Positions 5,709-8,025 of a stretch of DNA of 8,025 nucleotides are shown here, piece by piece. How positions within the stretch are numbered: the first letter of the stretch is position 1; each line of letters begins with the position of its first letter. The stretch spans positions 1-8,025 of the forward strand of contig DPVW01000432.1 in NCBI GenBank assembly GCA_003529325.1. The letters run 5' to 3'. The notes under the pieces were generated by a model, which made no database searches, was not told where the DNA came from, and saw only the letters and a list, made by a program, of their open reading frames with translations. This stretch comes from Candidatus Latescibacterota bacterium (lineage in GTDB: Bacteria > Latescibacterota > UBA2968 > UBA8231). Made by a program: the position numbers and the translations under genes.

Positions 5709-7700
5709 TTAATGGAGCACCAGCAGAGGGCCATTTTCAGCGCTTACGATGAGGTCGGGGTCGAAGGCGCTGATTGTGGCGGCTGAACAATGGCAGAGCT
5801 GCGCGCCGTCTCCCATCTGTGCCGGGTCCAGCAGATTCCCGACAGGACCCGCCTCATCGGTGAGGATCAGCAACGTGCACAGGTCACCTAGCTGGACGAT
5901 CTCGCGGTTCTGGCTCTGATCGACCGTCATCGGCGCCGGCCCGAAGTCGCGCAACAGAGCCGCCATCGAACGGGCGACGTCGAATGTGGAGCGAGGGTTA
6001 CACAACGTGTCGAGCAGGCCATGCATCACGTCGATGGATCGGTCCATGTCAATCAGTGGCTCGAGAAACAGTGGTGCGTCGATGACGGCGGCGGCGAAGA
6101 GGGCGCGTGCCACGGCGGCGGCGTTGGCGATCTCGTCCAAACCAGGGACGCCGGCGAGCAGACTCAGGTCCCATGGGTATCGGCTGCGGATCGTTGCCAA
6201 CTGAGTGACTTCTTCCCAGGGCGCGGCGGCGTCGATGCGGCAGACGGCGCCTGCATCGACCTTCAACTGTTCGAGGCAGTCCCGCAATTCATCGAGCTCC
6301 GACGCTAGATACCCGATCCTTGTGCGGTGATGTTGTTTGCCCTCCAGTGGTTGACCGGGAAGCACGGGACAGAGGGACAGTGAGGGTCCGAGTTCGGCAA
6401 GATGCCGTAGCGGATCCTCGCGCGGCAGGCGCCGACCGGGGAGTTGCACCTCGAGGTGGTCGGCGCTGTCGCTGATGACTCCGGTGAATGCGAGGGCATT
6501 CTCTTCCCCCATGGCGACGGCGACGATGCCGACACCTTCTTTGCGCAGCATGGCATGTCGAGGCGCTTGCACGGGATCTGCCAGATCGGCAATTGGGGTG
6601 CGAACCCAGCGGGCACCCAACTCCATACACGACAGCAGAGGATAGTCGTTGCGAATCGGCTGTCGGATCACGGAGGGAAAGGCGACGGGGACCTCGCCGT
6701 GGGGTGTCAGCGCATGGCGCAGCGTTATGCCAAGCTCGAATCGACGGGATGGGGGTATCGCGCCTGCTAGTGGCGTGATCAGTGCTGTCTCCCCCCCATC
6801 GGGCAGCACCGACATGCGGATCCGGTGTACATCGAGACGCTCCTGCACCATGCGGCAAAGATAAAAGCCGGTCTTGGCGACGTCGTCGCGACCTTGTTCG
6901 GCGGGGACAGAATTGAACAGGTGCGAGAATCCCGGGCGCGTGAAGGAGGTGGAGGGCGTGACGAAGAAACGGCAGTCGTCGTGGTCTGTGTGGATGTGGT
7001 CGAAGAACTGCCAGTGCACATGCCCTGTGAACATGGCTACAACCTGATGTTGACGCACTAGCTTGAGCAGCCAATCACGATCCGGTTCACCCAGATTGTC
7101 GTAATGTCCGAGCCAAGGTTCGGTGGCATGGCTCAGATAGGGGGGCATATGCAGGAACAGTATGGTGGGTTCCGCCCCGAATGCCTCAAACTGCTGCTCA
7201 CACCAGAGACGCTGCCGCTGCGCCGCCGATAGATTGGTATTGAATACCTGCGAGTTCAATACCAGAAAGTGCAGGCCCGCCGCGTCCCAAGTGTGCCAGG
7301 ATGGACCGAAGCGCCCCTCCCAGTTGGCGAGGGATTCCGCCGTCGTCTCGCCCGTTGGCATCGTCGGGTCAGGCCGGTCACCGATATCGTGGTTGCCGAC
7401 GACGAAATGGCAGCGATCCCAGAGTCCCGCTGCTTCGATCTGGCCGAGGGCCTCGGACATGGTGCGCTCGTAATCGGGGCGACCGGGAAACTCCTGGACC
7501 ATGTCACCAAGGTGGACGATGAAGTCAGGATCGACGCCTTCGATGGCCGCCCAGGCGGCACCGGCGCGCTGGCCCTGTTGGCGACGGGATTCGAACTCGA
7601 GGGGGGCGTCACCGACATCGACCATATAGTGCGTATCTGCAACGACGACAAACTCGAGTTGAGCAGCCGGCAGTCGCGAGCGGTCGAATGGGTGAGGCAT
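5709..7700 (-). CDS. Calcineurin-type metallophosphoesterase fused to a C-terminal TIM-barrel-like domain
   Basis: From ATG 7700 the protein has 663 residues. The first ~300 form a metallophosphoesterase with all metal-site motifs in order: VVADTHY (D22, H24), HLGDMV (D66), VVGNHD (N103, H104), LHMPPY (H184) and TGHVHW (H227, H229). A two-metal phosphomonoesterase or phosphodiesterase is expected. Residues about 350-590 look like a second domain of alternating strands and helices (GARWVRTPIADL, EGVGIVAVAMG, PLFLEPLIDMD). It ends in GLLDTLCNPRSTFDVAR, which resembles the final helix region of glycosidase-type TIM barrels. A short beta-rich tail follows. No signal peptide is present from this start. 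The frame is open upstream to ATG 7841. However, ATG 7700 sits just before the first core strand, has GAAGG 11 bases upstream, and avoids overlap with the divergent gene at 7809. A G7 tract (6791-6797) lies between the domains. The alpha/beta hydrolase follows after three bases. Confidence 0.8.
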   Translation of the reverse strand: MPHPFDRSRLPAAQLEFVVVADTHYMVDVGDAPLEFESRRQQGQRAGAAWAAIEGVDPDFIVHLGDMVQEFPGRPDYERTMSEALGQIEAAGLWDRCHFVVGNHDIGDRPDPTMPTGETTAESLANWEGRFGPSWHTWDAAGLHFLVLNSQVFNTNLSAAQRQRLWCEQQFEAFGAEPTILFLHMPPYLSHATEPWLGHYDNLGEPDRDWLLKLVRQHQVVAMFTGHVHWQFFDHIHTDHDDCRFFVTPSTSFTRPGFSHLFNSVPAEQGRDDVAKTGFYLCRMVQERLDVHRIRMSVLPDGGETALITPLAGAIPPSRRFELGITLRHALTPHGEVPVAFPSVIRQPIRNDYPLLSCMELGARWVRTPIADLADPVQAPRHAMLRKEGVGIVAVAMGEENALAFTGVISDSADHLEVQLPGRRLPREDPLRHLAELGPSLSLCPVLPGQPLEGKQHHRTRIGYLASELDELRDCLEQLKVDAGAVCRIDAAAPWEEVTQLATIRSRYPWDLSLLAGVPGLDEIANAAAVARALFAAAVIDAPLFLEPLIDMDRSIDVMHGLLDTLCNPRSTFDVARSMAALLRDFGPAPMTVDQSQNREIVQLGDLCTLLILTDEAGPVGNLLDPAQMGDGAQLCHCSAATISAFDPDLIVSAENGPLLVLH

Positions 7701-7808
7701 CGAGGCACTGGCCTTCGGGAGTGGGTGGATGTGGTTGCTGAGGTGCACAAGTAACCGGTAATTCTGGCGGCACGTCCATGGAGAGACGATGAACAGCAGG
7801 AGAATGGG
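7701..7808. promoter_or_regulatory. Divergent intergenic region between the phosphoesterase and SelA-like genes
   Basis: These 108 bp should hold promoters in both directions. Visible elements are the ribosome-binding site AGGAG (7798-7802), six bases before ATG 7809, and GAAGG on the minus strand (7716-7712), 11 bases before ATG 7700. There are small palindromes GTGCAC (7744-7749) and ACCGGT (7754-7759). A weak plus-strand promoter candidate is TTGCTG (7735-7740) with GGTAAT (7757-7762) 16 bp downstream. I see no convincing -35/-10 pair for the minus strand. The minus-strand frame is open through this region, but I treat it as non-coding. Confidence 0.45.
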
Positions 7809-8025
7809 ATGAGTGTTTACGAGGATTTTGGCGTGCGCCACGTCATCAACGCCTGGGGGCCGATGACGATCATCGGCTCCGCCCGCGTACGATCGGAGGT
7901 GGTGGAGGTGATGGCTGAGGCGGCGGGTCAGTATGTAGATGTGATCGAATTGCAGCGGGCGGCAGGTCGGCGATTGGCTCAGCTGATCGGCGTCGATGCC
8001 TGTTATATCGCTGGTGGCTCGGCGG
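7809..8025 (+). CDS. SelA-like PLP-dependent enzyme, N-terminal part (3' partial)
   Basis: The first 72 residues are present and the gene runs off the window. It starts with YEDFGVRHVINAWGPMT (4-20), continues with VVEVMAEAAGQYVDVIELQ (31-49) and ends in AQLIGVDACYIAGGSA (57-72). This order matches the N-terminus of the SelA/DgaE-like fold-type I PLP family: 'Y-x-x-x-G-V-x-x-V-I-N-A', a helix with 'A-x-x-Y-V-D-x-x-E-L-Q', and a small-residue loop after 'A-Y-I'. That loop later helps bind PLP phosphate. Members include selenocysteine synthase, D-glucosaminate-6-phosphate ammonia-lyase and many unassigned lyases or aldolases. Given the catabolic-looking neighbours, a DgaE-like or unassigned role is more likely than selenocysteine synthesis. 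The PLP lysine lies beyond the window, so activity cannot be judged. ATG 7809 has AGGAG at 7798-7802, the best ribosome-binding site in the window. Confidence 0.8.
   Translation, partial: MSVYEDFGVRHVINAWGPMTIIGSARVRSEVVEVMAEAAGQYVDVIELQRAAGRRLAQLIGVDACYIAGGSA

Noticed and set aside
7701..7841. N-terminal extension of the phosphoesterase to ATG 7841 (47 extra residues with a hydrophobic stretch near ILLLFIVS)
   Set aside because: It would overlap the start of the divergent SelA-like gene and fill the promoter gap. The phosphoesterase core begins just after ATG 7700, and the extension has no family resemblance. The hydrophobic stretch might mimic a signal peptide but lacks a proper cleavage region.
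1..8025. CRISPR array, tRNA, insertion sequence or prophage remnant
   Set aside because: No regularly spaced repeats, cloverleaf-like sequence, transposase motifs or terminal inverted repeats were seen on either strand. The only direct repeat noted is the 12-bp pair at 2292-2315.

Overview
This is a GC-rich bacterial window with Gram-negative-style gene signals and no RNA genes, insertion sequences, CRISPR arrays or phage genes that I can recognise. It holds four complete genes and two partial genes at the edges. Coding density is high and the proteins are typical of large, heterotrophic, environmental bacteria. The mix of a glycosidase-like TIM-barrel protein, an Abhydrolase_10-type hydrolase, a calcineurin-type phosphoesterase and a SelA-like PLP enzyme resembles uncultured lineages such as Latescibacterota, Poribacteria or Planctomycetota. 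That taxonomic guess is low-confidence and comes from family flavour only.

Layout. At 1-122 (+) is the highly charged C-terminal tail of an unrecognised protein. It converges on a membrane glycosyltransferase-like protein with a C-terminal TPR domain (192-2264, -), and a strong hairpin lies between the two (132-165). A 111-bp divergent promoter region (2265-2375), carrying a perfect 12-bp tandem repeat, separates that gene from a 455-residue TIM-barrel, glycosidase-like protein of unknown substrate (2376-3743, +). This gene ends 12 bp from a second minus-strand block of two tightly packed genes. The upstream one is a metallophosphoesterase fused to a second, probably TIM-barrel, domain (5709-7700). 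Three bases after its stop comes an alpha/beta hydrolase (3756-5705). A 108-bp divergent gap then leads to the start of a SelA-like PLP-dependent enzyme (7809 to the window end, +).

How the genes may work together. The phosphoesterase-fusion and alpha/beta hydrolase genes are almost certainly co-transcribed and probably translationally coupled, so they likely serve one process. With a divergent SelA/DgaE-like PLP enzyme on one side and a glycosidase-like gene on the other, a catabolic locus for an unusual, possibly phosphorylated or amino-substituted, carbohydrate or ester is a reasonable inference but is unproven. The glycosyltransferase-TPR gene looks like a separate unit concerned with cell-envelope glycosylation.

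The most interesting points are the phosphoesterase/TIM-barrel fusion with a G7 tract exactly in its linker, the TMTC-like GT-C plus TPR architecture, and the unassigned glycosidase-like family.
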